From Amoebophrya sp. A120 (Eukaryota > Sar > Dinophyceae > Syndiniales > Amoebophryaceae), in the NCBI GenBank assembly GCA_905178155.1, contig CAJINV010000007.1:1248627-1312626 (forward strand): 64,000 bases of DNA, in the 5' to 3' direction. The notes beneath the pieces are model-generated. The model saw only the letters and a list, made by a program, of their open reading frames with translations, was not told the DNA's origin and searched no databases. The translations under genes were made by a program, and so were the position numbers. Below are positions 32,003 through 44,950 of the stretch, piece after piece (within the stretch, counting starts at the first letter, position 1; every line of letters starts with the position of its first letter).

Positions 32003-34189
32003 TTGTAGGCGAGAAATATATAAAGGCATCTCAGTTCTTGTAGTACCAGAAGCAGACAGGTCGTGGTCGTGCTGTCGCTGTTTGAATGAAACGAAAACAC
32101 GTGATTAAAGATCCTCGTCTCGCGATTTTATGAAAAGAATGAGGAGCAAGGAAAGGAAAGGATCAAGAAGAGGAGGCGCCAGCAACGGCAATACTGTTGC
32201 TGGATCAGCACGAGGAAGGTTTTTGTCTGGCGCGAAATACTTGAGTGAAGGCTGTTCTGCTCCTTCGGTTCGTGCAGTCATTGCTATGGTTCCTGTTGTC
32301 AATGGGGACCACCTGTTTCTACTCGTGGTTTCAGTTCACGTTGTATTGCCAGAGAAAGACATCAACTTTTTGTTCCTGCAGCGAGCGGCGTTTTCCGCGA
32401 TCATGTTACTTATCTTGTAGGGCTTTGTGGTCCCTTTTTTCGCCCGATTCTAGAATAGAAGTCGATCACGACCTAGAGTAAGACTTAGTAATAGTGTGTG
32501 TAGCGATTATACTTCGTTTAGCGAAGTGGAAGTAGACAACGTTGAAGTATGACCACACGTGATCTATCATGGCACAACGTTCAGCAGGGTGGAACTTTTC
32601 CGATGCATTAGCATTTGCACCCGATCAGAAGTCGGGAATGAGGATCTTCTGAATCGTATTCTAGTAACCGCACGAACGAGATAGAAACAACAACGAGGAC
32701 TACAACCATCTGGCATGAAAAGGAAAAACGGAGATCATATTAATTTTATTTCATTTTGTTTGTCGATCCTGTTGTACAACTTTGTTGCTGCGGCGAGCGT
32801 GCGAATGCGTGCGCGAAGATGATTGTGTCACGACACGAACTTACCGCTTGTAACTTACTGCGAAGAGGACCACCCCGACAACATCAACACTCGGCAAGAT
32901 CTCTCTACTTCGTCTTAGAGTAGTGCGTGGTATGGTACTAGTGCAGAGTAGTTGTATAATTGATGAGGGCTTCGAAGAAGATCTTGAAAACTCGGAACAA
33001 CAAGCGCAATGTATATACTTAACTAACAACAATGGGAAAAGGAACATCTTCTACTTCAGACACGTGCTTCTCTTCATCGGGCGACCATTGGAATTCTTTT
33101 CCCGATTCAACAGGAACGGAGAAGCGAAGATCAAATCTGTTTTATATATAGCTGGACGTCGGAGCTAACTTAACTTATTCTTATCCAACCTAGGGCTAGG
33201 AGACAAGCAGGCAGGGCGTTTTAGTGCAGCCGGCCTTAATTAAGAATCCTAGACATTAGCAAGCCCAAGCTGCTGCACACTTACTCTTTGGTTGCTCACA
33301 AGGGAAGAGATCTTCCGCTAGAAAGGGTGCTTCCCCGGGGTGGATGATTGCATTTTGAATTTCTATACGTCGAATTGTATCGATTCATAGAAGCCCGCGA
33401 CGGTGATCCAACGTTTTAGTTTTGTGAAGAAGATAAAAACCTAGTTTCTAATGTTTTAGTATGTAAAAAGAAGGGATCAGAAGCGGCCACAGAACCAATT
33501 TTTCGAAGCGATAGAACCAGTGTGTCCGTACTTGCAGTTTTTTCATTGCAAGCGATCAAATTTTACTGTACTACTAGAGCGCCCGTTGTGAAACTGTCCG
33601 TGGCGCAAGACGACAGATGAAAGAACGGGTCGCATTGAGAATCACTTGTATCATGGTTTTATTTTCAAAGGGAGATAGTTACTGCTTGAGGTTTGAATTT
33701 TGAAACTACTTGAACGTGGTTGGGTTTGTATCGGGCAATTGATTTTGAACACCATTGACTCGACAGGCGGGTTACCAGTGTACCCCATCCGGCTTTATGG
33801 GAAATGATAACTCGACGGTGTGGTTGTAGTAGTAGGAAAATACAGAATCAACAAGTCTAGAAATTCGCTGGTACAAAAATAAAGTAGGTTTGATCATATT
33901 CATAGCTAGAAATCGGAAGAAGTCGCTACTATCCTGCGCGAAAGCGAATCGAGGCGAGGCATAGCTGTTGTGCAACAAGGTGTGACGAAGATAAGACAGA
34001 TGAATACAATTGCAGCTGCGTGCTTATTGTAAATACAAACTGACAATAATATCGATTTTTTTTAAGAGCGTAGCTTATGAAAAGTACCTGTTTTCCGATA
34101 TAATAATTCTTTTCATCATCTCGACTTGCTCGGGCAGCAGTACTATCGAACAATCCGGTGAAGGTCCTTATGCACGAGGAAAGTAGTAC
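32003..34189. other. Intergenic spacer
   Basis: No reliable gene. A 96-codon ORF at 32130-32420 begins Lys/Arg-rich and has a hydrophobic end, but no other support. The remainder is AT-rich. Confidence 0.5.
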
Positions 34190-34513
34190 TATGGGAGTTT
34201 CTTCAGGTGGGAAATCGACACAGGGGTTGAAAAAGTCTGCGATGCATAACCTCGGCACCAGGCGGATCCGCAATACTTATCTGAGCGGCGCATGACAAAT
34301 TTCGGCAGTTTTAAAATTCAACTTTTCAACATGCTGTTTGGGCAATAAAGAGGACTGATTTCGTCTTGGTACTTTGGCAGCGCTACTTATCGCCCACGAC
34401 CGCACACAGCTTCAGGATCGCCCTCTTTTGCCTGCTCTGCGAGACCTCGCATTTTATGCATTGTAAATGATTTCAATTTTAGTTCTGTCGATTTCGAGTT
34501 TGGGGATTCCATA
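34190..34513. mobile_element. Introner-like element, family B, outside any recognised gene
   Basis: Left TATGGGAGTTTC then GAAATCGACAC and TCTGCGATGCATAA; right TTTTATGCATTGTAAATGAT then GTCGATTTCGAG and GGATTCCATA. Clearly a diverged family B copy. No coding exons are evident on either side. Confidence 0.7.
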
Positions 34514-35172
34514 ACAAGCTCGGGCTGCTGCAGTGTGAAAAGCCATGGGTGGGATCTTCACCATAGAAGAAGCAGCACAAGATGAGTGATTTTATGAAAG
34601 TCATCGCATATGCGGGGAATTTTGATTTCTTCAAAGTGGAAGCAACAGGGTGCATTTATTTTGACAAATCGCGTGCAAGCAAGAGAATAATTTTTGCTCT
34701 GCCTTGTCATGGCTTCGGGAGATGATCTATGCAATGTATCTACTTCGCTATCGGCTTCCATCTTGAAGATCTAAAAACTCTCGCATTTGAGGCTGGCATA
34801 TTCGTAAAGCTATCGAAAATGAGGAATGCTTGTACCGATTGTGAAACATGAATGGTATCAAAGATGAAAGTTCGTGTCCGTCATTATGATCGTGGTCTTT
34901 GCAATTTTGAAAAAACTGTGCCTGTGAAGATTGATGCATGCCAATGCAAGACACAGTCGAGCATCTTCACTTCATCCGTTGTTTTTCTGCATCACAAGAC
35001 AAGTAGAGGACAACAATTACAATTTAGTCATCTGACGCAAATAAAAGTAGTGACAGTGACAAACTTTCTTCGCTCCATACAGGATCACAGCAGCACGTAG
35101 CTATCAGCACGCACCGCCGCGGGAAGTATGTTTATGGAGTCCGATTGAAGATTATGGCTATTGACTTACTGC
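34514..35172. other. Intergenic spacer
   Basis: No gene seen. Confidence 0.5.
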
Positions 35173-35415
35173 TATCCTGTGGAAAAGGGTACTAGTACTA
35201 CTCACTCGTTCATGTTCATTGTCATCTGACAGGACTGTCATGTTTTTCCCAGGTCTGGAATAAATTTGTTAGCTAGCGGCCTTTATTCCATATAAAAAGC
35301 CGCACTTGATGTCATGCGTTAGTCCAAAAAAATGAAAGAGCTGAATTTGTCAAGTATATTTGCCATCTTGTTGACTCTGCTGGACCATGGGTGAGTACCT
35401 GTTTTTACGCAGGAT
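35173..35415. mobile_element. Introner-like element, family C, outside any recognised gene
   Basis: Left end TATCCTGTGGAAAAGGGTAC mirrors the right end GTACCTGTTTTTACGCAGGA. ACTGC and ACAGC flank it, a near-perfect 5-bp duplication. Confidence 0.75.
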
Positions 35416-36214
35416 AACAGCTATAGTTGAATTGCGAACGCGAAGTATGCTCCACCGCCGCCGTGTCAATTATTCCGCCCACGAGATAAAAAATGGAACG
35501 CAAAATGTTTGCCCGATTTTCTTACGGATTATTTCTGATAGTTAGGGTATTGCCGTATTTTTTTTTCAACAGAATTTCTAAATCGACTGTACTACTTCTC
35601 AAACCAGCGCACGACAATATTTTGTACTGAACAAAAGATAAAAACGGTAAAAAAAAAGCAAGCAAAAATATTGTAGGAAAAATAGCAAGAAACTCCCCCT
35701 CGTCCCCACACTCGAACGGGGACTTGTGACGGCGCACGAAGAGGAGCAAGTTGATATGAAATATTGCATAAGGGACAGCCCCTAGCCCAGGCTTTCTTAC
35801 GCATTTATAATTTGGAGGCTATTTCAGGTGCCAGCACTGTTCCATCTTGGAATATTATTATAGCAGAGGGAACTGGTCGTGTCATCCCGAAAAGCGGGAA
35901 AAATTTTATTCGCTACACAGGCCTAGCATCCGCCCAGGATGTTGCCGGGATGCCATGCAAACGGATTGGCTATGACTGTGTATGTTAGTGCTGCCATCTA
36001 AGTCTCAGTTTGAGAATGGAAAAGGGGGAGCGTTTCATTTTGATAAGAAAAACTTTTCTTTATGTCTCTGAGGAGAACGAGACTCGGCGACTTTACTTCG
36101 CTAAAAAAGAACCGGGCTATCATATCGCACAGCGGCTCCTGAAGGGTCTTTGTCTTTGCGACAGCGGGGCAGAGAGGGGTTGCAACTGGGATTATGTAGG
36201 TTTTTATGTACTTA
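35416..36214. other. Spacer with two adjoining short open frames
   Basis: 35764-35988 and 36010-36225 lie in the same + frame, separated by one stop. I cannot recognise either and would not call them genes; together with 36313-36555 in the same frame they might be a decayed gene. Confidence 0.35.
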
Positions 36215-36511
36215 GTATCCACTGAATACGTCTACGTACCCGTGCCATAGTAAGGATGCAATGTCTGCAGGACAAATGAGATCCAGAAGCTCTTTAACTC
36301 TAGCAGGACAAGTTGGGAGTATATGCAGAGTATGTACTGAAAAATTGTGGCTGGCTGCTCATATTCCAGCAGATCCACAACTCAAACAAATCAATCGCTT
36401 TCATGGTGAGTACTAGGAACGAGCATGATATGGTACGTTTTTGGCACACAGATATGCGCCGTACGAGATTTGCATACAAGCTACGGGGCGGGTACGTTTT
36501 GACACAGGATA
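36215..36511. mobile_element. Introner-like element, family C, outside any recognised gene
   Basis: Left TATCCACTGAATACGTCTAC then GTACCCGTGCCATAG; right CTACGGGGCGGGTACGTTTT then GACACAGGATA. No exact target duplication. Confidence 0.7.
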
Positions 36512-37344
36512 AGCATCTAGATAGATTTATTCCTCGATCTTATTTCATACGATAAAAATACAACTTGAAACTCCACTCACCGCTACTTCGGTTGTTGCGA
36601 GCGTGGAGTTTTTTTAAGAAAAGAGATACTTAATTATACAAGATCTGTAAGTATAATTGGTACAATTATTTACTCCACCAAGAACTTCTGCGAAGATCTG
36701 AACTCGCACTAAGCCGCGACAGTCGACAGTAATGAATTACACTCCTCAGTACTAGGCCGCTAGTCATCCTGGCGAACGTACTAGAATTTCACTGCACCAC
36801 CGGAACGGGCCCCGACCAAGCATCTACAGTAGCGGATTTTGTGTGAAGCTTTTCCCACGGTAAAGCGACCCGATTTTTGCGCGAATCCGCTATATTTTTG
36901 GCTCGTAAAAAAGAACCCATCACAGTTTTTTTTTCGTTTGACGGGGGTGTTAGTTTTCTTTACTTTTCAGCCACGACGAGTACTAGCTCGCTGTTGTTTT
37001 CCTAGGAAGAGGGGTGGTACTTATTTAACAGCGACAGGCGTTCGGAGATTCTCTTACGAAACATTTTTCTGCTACTCACTGTCTTCGTCAGAAAAATATT
37101 AGGTACTTCAAACGACATCACGGGCGCAAGCTGTCATCAGTTGTAACCCGGATGACAGGTGGCGGCGCGCGCGGATTTTTTATCCAGAATAATTTCGCTT
37201 GGCCCTTGCGAAAAAGAAGTACACTTATTTATTTCCCTTTGGAACTACAGCACTTTTATTTTTAAGGAACTCTAGCTACACCGTGAAAAATAACAAGAAA
37301 ATGAGTTTTACCCTCCAAAAAGATTGTTCGTAGAAAAAGTAGTC
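36512..37344. other. Intergenic spacer
   Basis: No gene seen. The last stretch precedes the ATG at 37345. Confidence 0.5.
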
Positions 37345-40300
37345 ATGGGCGGTCGGGGCCGCTACGAGAGTAGGGCCAGCCGTGTAAGTCGCAGCGTGTT
37401 TGTGCTTCTGATCGCGGCTCGGCTTATCTCTCTAAACGACTTGTCTTTTTTTGGTACGACCTCGACGACCACTAGCCTTACGTTTAATACTTCTAGCGTG
37501 TTTAGAACAAATCTCTTGTTCGATGAGGTGTTAGAAATATTATCGCCGACCACGGGCAGCTACACGGAACAACAAGAGAGGCACGACCTCCTGCCGCACT
37601 TTTACGGGACGAGGAGTGAAAGTGACGACTTGGGGCAGCTTTTTACCTCCACGTTTACCACCGCCGCCGCCCGAGGGCAACATCTTCAAAGTGCTCACAC
37701 TCCGACTGCAATGAACCAACATAATGCAGCAAAAATTGCCACAAGACGTACCACCTCCGCCGGCACCACCAGAAGTTCTACATCTTCTTGGGCCACCTCC
37801 GGCGGGCCGTTCTGTCTGGCAGCGAGGCCACGACAGCACGACGAAATAAATGGCGAGGAGGAACTACGAGCTTTGGCAAGCAAAGCATCTACTTCGGGCC
37901 CTCGGCCGCAGAACGGGGACGTCGAGAGGACTACGCAGGATGGTATATTTAGAATGGGTCAAGAACTACAAGGTGATTCCTTAGCGCCGCCGCCCGCTGC
38001 GGCGGCACTGACGTCGAGCCAGAAGATGGATGTTTCGACGAGCAGTCTAGGAACGTCGGACAAGAACGTTCAACAGCAGATGCATTCAGTTGCTGAGAGG
38101 ACGGCGGACCAGTCGTGGGACCGAAGTCGTGGTGCGAAAATAACTTCCACCTTCGCGGACACCCTGTACGAGCAAAATTATGACAGGACAATGGTGGAAG
38201 ATAATTTATTTCACGGCGCCCACTTGCCTGGCCCCATGCCTGGCGTCGGAGGAGGATTCCCGAGCTTGCCTCCTTACTTGATGGACGACATGGTTGTTCC
38301 CGATGCTAAGCCGATGTACCTCTATGGTGCAGCTGCCGCGGGTCATAATGTCACAGTTATGCCACGAAGCAAAAATAATCTCCACCATTTTTCGCCAAAA
38401 TCACACGATGTTTTTTGTGATAGGAATTTTGTTGGCTTCTAATAAAATACTATGACTATGATCTCCGATTTTGTAGGTTCTAGGTTCCAAGCATGAATTT
38501 CTTCACGATTGGTAAGTACAAACATTTAGTCTTTGGGGTGATCGTGTGATTTTGTGTGTGTGATTTGTGATGCGAAAGCGGTATAGAAGCAGATGACGGG
38601 GCATCGTATACATAAGGACGATGAAATGATTTTCATTTTCCACTTCTAGCGCCCCTTTGCATGTTGTTCCTTTACCAAAAAAACAAACGCTTCCGCCATA
38701 AACCACCCGCTTTGACGAGGTTAGATTGCTTGCTTTGGATAACAAGTATGCCCTGCAAATGTGTCTGGGTCTCCTGGAAGAGTCCGAGTTTGTCATGCTA
38801 GGTTCGGGCGACACAAAAATATAGATATGTCATCAGTGTGAGTAACAGAATCAAATAAAGCCATCCACTTTTGCGCACCTAAGAATGTTGACATTTCTCT
38901 TCGAGGATAAGCAATGCGGACACGAAGCCTTGTCAATGAAAAACCATTCCAGACCTCCGGGGTGATGCGAAACCTGACAGATCTTGCAAGAACCTTCCAG
39001 AACACCAGACACAAATTTGCATTCGATAAAATTTGTGCATCAGCACGGAGTAGAAAAATTTATACCTGGCTACACCTCGTCCATGGCGGGTCCTGTTGCG
39101 GTTCCCACGTACCACCACCAGCCCGCCCAAGATTACTACACCGACAGCGGTACTATCACTATGTCGGACGTGCACTTGCAGCAAGCGCTAACCCCGAAGT
39201 ACCCCCTGGGTTTTATTCCGACGGTCGGCTCCAGTATGCCCGAGCCACCGACCCCGCCTCTGGTAGCAGCGCAAAATAAACGAGCAATGCTAGCAAAGGC
39301 CCACGACGATGGTGGCGCGAGCAGTCGTGCAGCTGGAAGTATGTTTGCAGGGGGACCACGAGCCGAAAGTATATCCGCTGACTTGGTGGAACAACAACAG
39401 GCCTCGTCTTTTGCGAGGGGAGCAGCTGGCCCCGCAGCTGCAGCAGATAATGCAAACACTGGTACTGGTGCCACTGGCTCTGGCAGCAGCTCAGACGTCG
39501 CTACGCCGGACCCACCCGCCGTGATTGCGGGCAGGAGTTTGAAAACGGTCCAGGAGCAGATTGCGGCGGCCGAGGAGCAAAAATCCAGCAGAGTTGCCAA
39601 GTCTAAGGGGGGAGTGCAGCAAACAACGAATTTATTGAAACCCGCGGAGGCAGCCGCGAGGCCCAGCGCGGGCGAGCTCGTGGGCCGCGCCGGTGCACGA
39701 CCCGGGCTCAAGCAGTTCGGTCCCCGGAGGTACTTAAGAAGTGAACAGAATTATTATACTGCATCATGTTGAGTTTCTGTTTCTGTTTCTTCTCCTGCTG
39801 CAGTTGGTGCATTTTATTTTTTTCGTGTAGAAGTTTTATAATTATATCACATATTTGCGATGCAAAAATAAACACGCAAAAAAATCTCATATCCCAAACA
39901 GCGCGCTATGGGGCAGCCCAAGACAGATTTTTTTGTGTATATGTCCTGCCAGCTTTTTTCTCTGGGATAGGTTTTTCGACCAACGACTGTAGTGCTGGTT
40001 TTTCTACTTTTTGCCGATCCATGTGTCTTGCTCGGATACTTACAACTACTTAGAATTTTTTTACTTCAAATGAAAAATATGATCAGGTCTAGCAGCGATT
40101 CGCCTGATGCGAAAGAGGAGGTATGTATAGGGAAAAAATGGTTCGCGTGCTGCTTCAAGTTCCAGCCTATAGGAGACAGAAAAATGTCTTGTCAGTATGT
40201 GTCGTAATTGAGAAGCTTGTTCCGTCTCGTTTGTTTCCGCACTGCTTAGAAATCATTCAAAATCCAGCCTCCTGCATTTTTTTGTCGTAGAAATAAGTAA

Positions 40301-43300
40301 TGAACTTACTCTGCTTAGTTCCTGTGTCATTTCCGGAATCAACATCGCGTTGTGCTGCCGGCGAAACTGTGCTTTCCGGAATCAACATCGCGCTGGGAAA
40401 TAAACTAACTCAACAGTTCTAGACACATGACCGGTTCGACATCATGCCTGATATTTGATCATAGTATTTTTGCACCGCGCGGCTTTTTTTCCCTTCCATA
40501 ACTACCCCTGGAATTGAAGCAAGAGGAGCGAAATTCCGACGAAGCTGCACAACTACACGGCGCGCTGCCACAGAAGCGTCATCACGAGGGACGGCCACCG
40601 CGGCCTTCTGAGCAGGGACGGCCACCGCGCCCTTCCGATCGGGAGCCGCAGGCAGAAAGTTTTCTGCGGCAGCAACCAGGCACTCTGCCCGGAGGAGGAC
40701 TACATGTGACAGAAGCCGAACGAGAGGTATATATTAAGCGCCTGGTTGTTCTTCATGAAAAAAGAAGTAGAGATAGTACAGATCTAGATCATGTTTTGTC
40801 GACCACAGCGCAGTTATATGGTTTTTATAACTTCCTTCATCTTCTGCACTCTCGTACAATAAAATAACAGCATTTGATGGGCATGAGCAAGCGGCAAGCG
40901 GTCTTGCTGGCTGGACAGCAAGCGCGTCGCGTCAAGGAGCGAGGGTTCGAGGCCCCCGACGGTGGTCGGCGGCAGAACCGGCGCTTGCCAACCATCGAGT
41001 CGGCCATGTATCGAATGCAAATACCGATCTGGGTCTGGAAACCACGAAACCTGTGATCATGCTGAATCGATGATGCTGCTATATGCAATACAGAGGATAT
41101 TTTAGCTTGGGGAAAATAATAAATGCGGCACACGCGGCAATACAGGGTTTGCACCTATGTCCAGACCCAGATCGTTACTTTCAATGCATACCATGAGTAT
41201 GTGCTCGATTTCTTCGGGCGGGAAAAGCATGGAGCGCAAGCGAACCTGCCTTGGAATCGAGCAGAATTACAAGAACCTAGTGCACCACCAGCACAAGCAA
41301 ACCATTCGGCAACACGGCTTTGCTGACCCCGCCGGCGAGCAGGTGCAGGTGGGTCCTCCACCTTTAGCGCCATGTGCAACAGCACCAACTGGGGCCATCG
41401 CTAGCGTCGGAGGAATGGCTCCGTCCTCGTCCTCTACCTCCCGGGCAGTTGCTCACCAGCAAGAACATCACCCCGATATGCATTGCAAATATTCCTGGAC
41501 GTCTGGAAGAATGGGAACTTGAACTTGTAAAGATTTTGCGTGTTGCGGTTCACACAATCTGTGTTGCCTGACTTGCAAAAGATGTCTACTTCTGGCCATG
41601 CTGGGAGGGCGGGATTTCTCATGGAGGATGGGTACTTATCACCAAGCGGCTGCAGAAGCTGTGAAGATGCTAGGACGTGCATAATATTTACAGACTTTTG
41701 TGTAGTTTGGAAAAATTGCATCACAATCTTCCAGACCCATATCGATATTTGCATTTGATACTCGAGCCTGTGGTCCAAAAGTTCCGAGCGGAGGCGGTGG
41801 CTCTGGAAGAGCTCCGGCGTGCGCTGCACGCAGATCCGGATCTCGCCCGGCACAACAGGACCTCCACCACGACTTCCCGTGCAGCTCGTGCGCAGTCAAT
41901 ACTAAACTCGAAGTCCGCCACCTGCTTCACGACCGGAAGCAGATCCTCCACGCAAGTGGAGGAGCAGCGGCCGCCCAAGAAGGCACTATTTGTAGAAGGC
42001 GCTTCAGGTGGTGGAAATAAAGTTGGAGTTCGTCACCTAGTGCCACCAGCTACTACTTCTTCCAATTTAGCTGCGCTACAAGAGGAGCACCCAGCTGCAA
42101 TGGACGATGTTGTTCACCACCACCGCCAGGAGGGGGCCTCTCCTTCAGCTGTACGAAAACCTCCTTCAGTTGTACCACAACAAGAACTTAGGACTTCTGC
42201 CTCGGCGCAGGCGGTGGGCGGTCGCGCCAAGAAGACCAGGGGCGAGCGCGAAACTATTCCACCGCAGAGCACTCCTACGAAAATAAACTACGATCAAGAG
42301 GACGACGACGAGCCGATGCTTGAAGCAGCAGCGAATGACAGTACTTCTAGAAGCCGGGGAGGCAGGAGTACTACCAGCAACGCTTCGATGTCCGTGCAAA
42401 GTGGCGGGAGTCATCGCTCGATGCTGAGCGAGCCCGCGCAAGAACGGAAGTCGCCCGAAGATGATCCACCTGAGGGAGCAGGTTTTGGCCCCGCGGCAGC
42501 GCAGCAGATCAAATCCCGTGCAGGACCAGCGGCGGCGGAAGGTCCCAGTTCGGTGGGAGCAGGAGGTCTTTTACCTGCAATTTTCAAAAATAAAGGCCGC
42601 ACTGACAGCAAGAAGAACTTCGTTCAAGGCAGCAGCACGACCCCTACCAATGGCAAAAATACATCTTCTTCTACAGGAGGATCACGACTAGAAGCAGGTG
42701 GACCACGACAGCCTGGTCTTGTTTTGTTTCCGCCGGTGGTAGAACAAGCTCTGAATGACCGCAATGGATTGCCACACTTTCAGACGCGATCAAAGCAGTT
42801 CGAGGTGGACCCAACTGTTTTTACACCATCATCTTCGTCCTCGACGACGCGCGGTGGACGCAAGAACAACAAGGCTCCAGTTTATTTTCCGCTCCCAGCC
42901 GTTTGCCCCCGCCCGCCGGTGGCGGAGCAGGAAGTAGACTCTTTCTTCAAACTTCGAAAGGCGGAGACGCCGTGGGATGGTGACGCGTGGTTTCTTGTGC
43001 GGGCGAAAGCGTTGGCCAACGCGGACTCCAACGCGGCCGAGCTGGCGGCCCAGCCGCTCCCTCCGCGCGCGCGGGAGCCCCGACGCCCCCAGCCCGGGGA
43101 GGACCCCGGGCCCCGGGAGACCCAGTGGCGGCAGTTCCGCGAGACGCTGGCCTGGCTCGCGGGACGCCCTGAGGCGTTGGCGACCGGGGCGCTCGAGTTG
43201 GACCGCGAGTTGCGGGCGCACGGCGTGTGGCCCCTGATCAAGCGCGAGCCGGCGGCGCTGGAGGAGCTGAAGACCTGGCACGACCGCGTGATTGTGTCGA

Positions 43301-44950
43301 TGCAGCGACGACATCTGGCCGAGCGGAAGAAACCCTTTTCGCTGACCAACCATCTGCAGAAGCTGCTGCGGGACATGGAGCAGAATTACGGCTTCGAGAA
43401 CATGACAAATGAAAAGATGCGAATGATCATGGAGAATTGGGGCATGATCGCCATTCTGGAGCGCGACAAGTTTGCGCAACGCGAGATGTTTGTGTGGAAC
43501 GAGCACCGCATCCAGACGGCGATCGCAAGGCAGCAGAAGTACTGTGTCCGCCCTACCTCCCACGGGCGCATGCGAGCGACCATTCAGAACGTCCGGGAAC
43601 GGGCGGCGTTGGCGAAGCCCCCGCGCGAGGAGGCTTTTGCGGCTGAGGCTGTTCTTGATAGTGGTTACACAACCGCGAATACGACAGCACATCTTCCTCA
43701 ATTTGCCGCTGCTAGTATCCTATTTAAAAACGTACCCACCCCATAGTTGTAATGCAAATCTGCATGCTGAAAATGTTTCTCATGCGGAGCCCCATGAGAA
43801 GCATTTTCTAATCGTGTTTTGCAATTTGTCATGCTCCAATCAGCATGGTATGCTAGATCTGTGATGCTGCTGAGCTAGCTCAAACAGCACTACACTACGA
43901 ATCCAAATTTGTCATGCAAAACAGCCAAAACTTGTGGATTTGTCTAGCCGATTCCCCATCTTGACTATGGTGTGGGGACGTTTTTACTCAGGATAGCTAG
44001 TATGAAGACTTCATCCACCTACTTTGACGACGAGGACCCAGAAACCAGAATGGACCCGGAGACAGAGAGGGCCTACTGGGACCTGCTCAGCTCGGGCCAC
44101 GCGGTCGAGATTTTGCAAGAGCCAGACGACCACCTGATTTGGCACGAACAGAGTCTCGAATGCGAGATGGTCCTGATGAAGCACGACCCCCGCACCGGGC
44201 AACAGTTCCCCTACCTGATGCAGGGTCAGAACCTGCGCGATGACTGCAAGTGCACTCCGCAGAAGATGACCGAACAGGAGAAGCGCGACAAGCGCCGGAT
44301 GGATCGAGAAAACTTCAACGGTATCCCATCGATGTCGAAACCCATAACTGCTTACCCACCTCCCCAGACTTGTCACGTAGACTTGCATGGTTTGCTAATT
44401 GCAGGAACTATAATTCTTGATGTCAGTCGCCTGCCCATGAAGAGAGTAGATGTAGTGTTTTGGCATTTTTGGTAAACATGCTGGAAACTACTGTAACTGT
44501 GTTGTAAAAATGCACCGGCTTTTCGACCGCTTAAAAATCCGCAGTAGTACAACAACTTGTATATTATGCGTGTGTCCCAAAACGAAGACCAAAAGTTTAG
44601 GATTTGTCTACGCAAAAAATTCCAAAGTACTGTAAGTATGGGGCGGTACTATCATGGGTAAGTACTATCGGTTTTGCCACATGATACAGTAGTGGATGCA
44701 GGAAGCCATGCAGCGCCAAGCCTTTTTGCAGGAGCGGGCCGAACGGACGGGCAGGACAACAGAACAGCAAAACCGGTTTTCGTCGCAGCAGGAGGACCAT
44801 GATATGCTAGGCGGGTATTATCCGAGTCGGAGGACGTGCGGTAGGAGTTTCTTGGCCAGAAGTAGTAGAAGTTGCGTCGACGAACGGGACCAAGAAGACC
44901 AGTGGATGCGTCCTCAAGAGTATGCAACAAGAGTACTACTGTCGATTTAG
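37345..44950 (+). CDS. Very large, mostly disordered protein of unknown function, about 1660 aa
   Basis: Exons: 37345-38349, 38477-38511, about 38700-38747, about 39032-39729, 40087-40120, 40520-40726, 40871-41008, 41196-41477, 41761-43715, 44001-44334, 44699-44950 (stop TAG). From 39032 on all phases agree. GT-AG introns: 38350-38476, 39730-40086, 40121-40519, 40727-40870. Introners: about 38748-39031, 41009-41195, 41478-41760, 43716-44000, 44335-44698. The N-terminus has a basic patch then a hydrophobic stretch (VFVLLIAARLI, residues 18-28), a possible signal or anchor. Long Ser/Thr/Gln/Ala-rich regions follow. A folded, charged part lies at about 42950-43620 (LRDMEQNYGFENMTNEKMR, NEHRIQTAIARQQKY). 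An acidic part around 44002-44330 contains a Cys pair (DDCKCT). I cannot name a family. The gene could in principle be two genes divided near 39770-40080, but the in-frame GT-AG junctions argue for one. Confidence 0.65.
38748..39031 (+). mobile_element. Introner, family A
   Basis: Left GCAAATGTGTCTGGGTCTCC; right CCAGAACACCAGACACAAAT. GATAAC and GATAAA flank it. Removal gives GAT AAC AA|G/A TTT GTG; exact border uncertain by a few bases. Confidence 0.75.
39890..39969. mobile_element. Short family D-like fragment inside a GT-AG intron
   Basis: TATCCCAAACAGC on the left and GTCCTGCCAGCTTTTTTCTC then TGGGATA on the right, similar to the right end of the family D introner at 13681-13896. Only 80 bp, within the conventional intron 39730-40086. 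Confidence 0.45.
41009..41195 (+). mobile_element. Introner, family A, short
   Basis: CCATG is duplicated (41004-41008 and 41191-41195), with ends TATCGAATGCAAATACCGAT and GATCGTTACTTTCAATGCAT. Removal joins TCG GCC ATG|AGT ATG in frame. 187 bp. Confidence 0.88.
41478..41760 (+). mobile_element. Introner, family A
   Basis: Left ATGCATTGCAAATATTCCTG; right CCAGACCCATATCGATATTT. GATA at both borders; the frame requires GAT|CTC GAG, one base off the simple duplication rule. Confidence 0.78.
43716..44000 (+). mobile_element. Introner, family C (intact reference copy)
   Basis: GCTAG is duplicated (43711-43715 and 43996-44000). Ends TATCCTATTTAAAAACGTAC and GGACGTTTTTACTCAGGATA. Removal joins GCT GCT AG|T ATG in frame. 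Confidence 0.92.
44335..44698 (+). mobile_element. Probable introner, degraded
   Basis: GATG stands at 44331-44334 and 44695-44698. Removal joins CCA TCG ATG|CAG GAA in frame. TTACCCACC on the left and GGGTAAG on the right suggest family C relatives, but the ends are not typical. Confidence 0.6.

Noticed and set aside
37345-39772. Separate gene ending at the TGA near 39772
   Set aside because: GT-AG introns at 39730-40086 and 40121-40519 join in frame to the downstream exons, so a single gene to 44950 is more likely.
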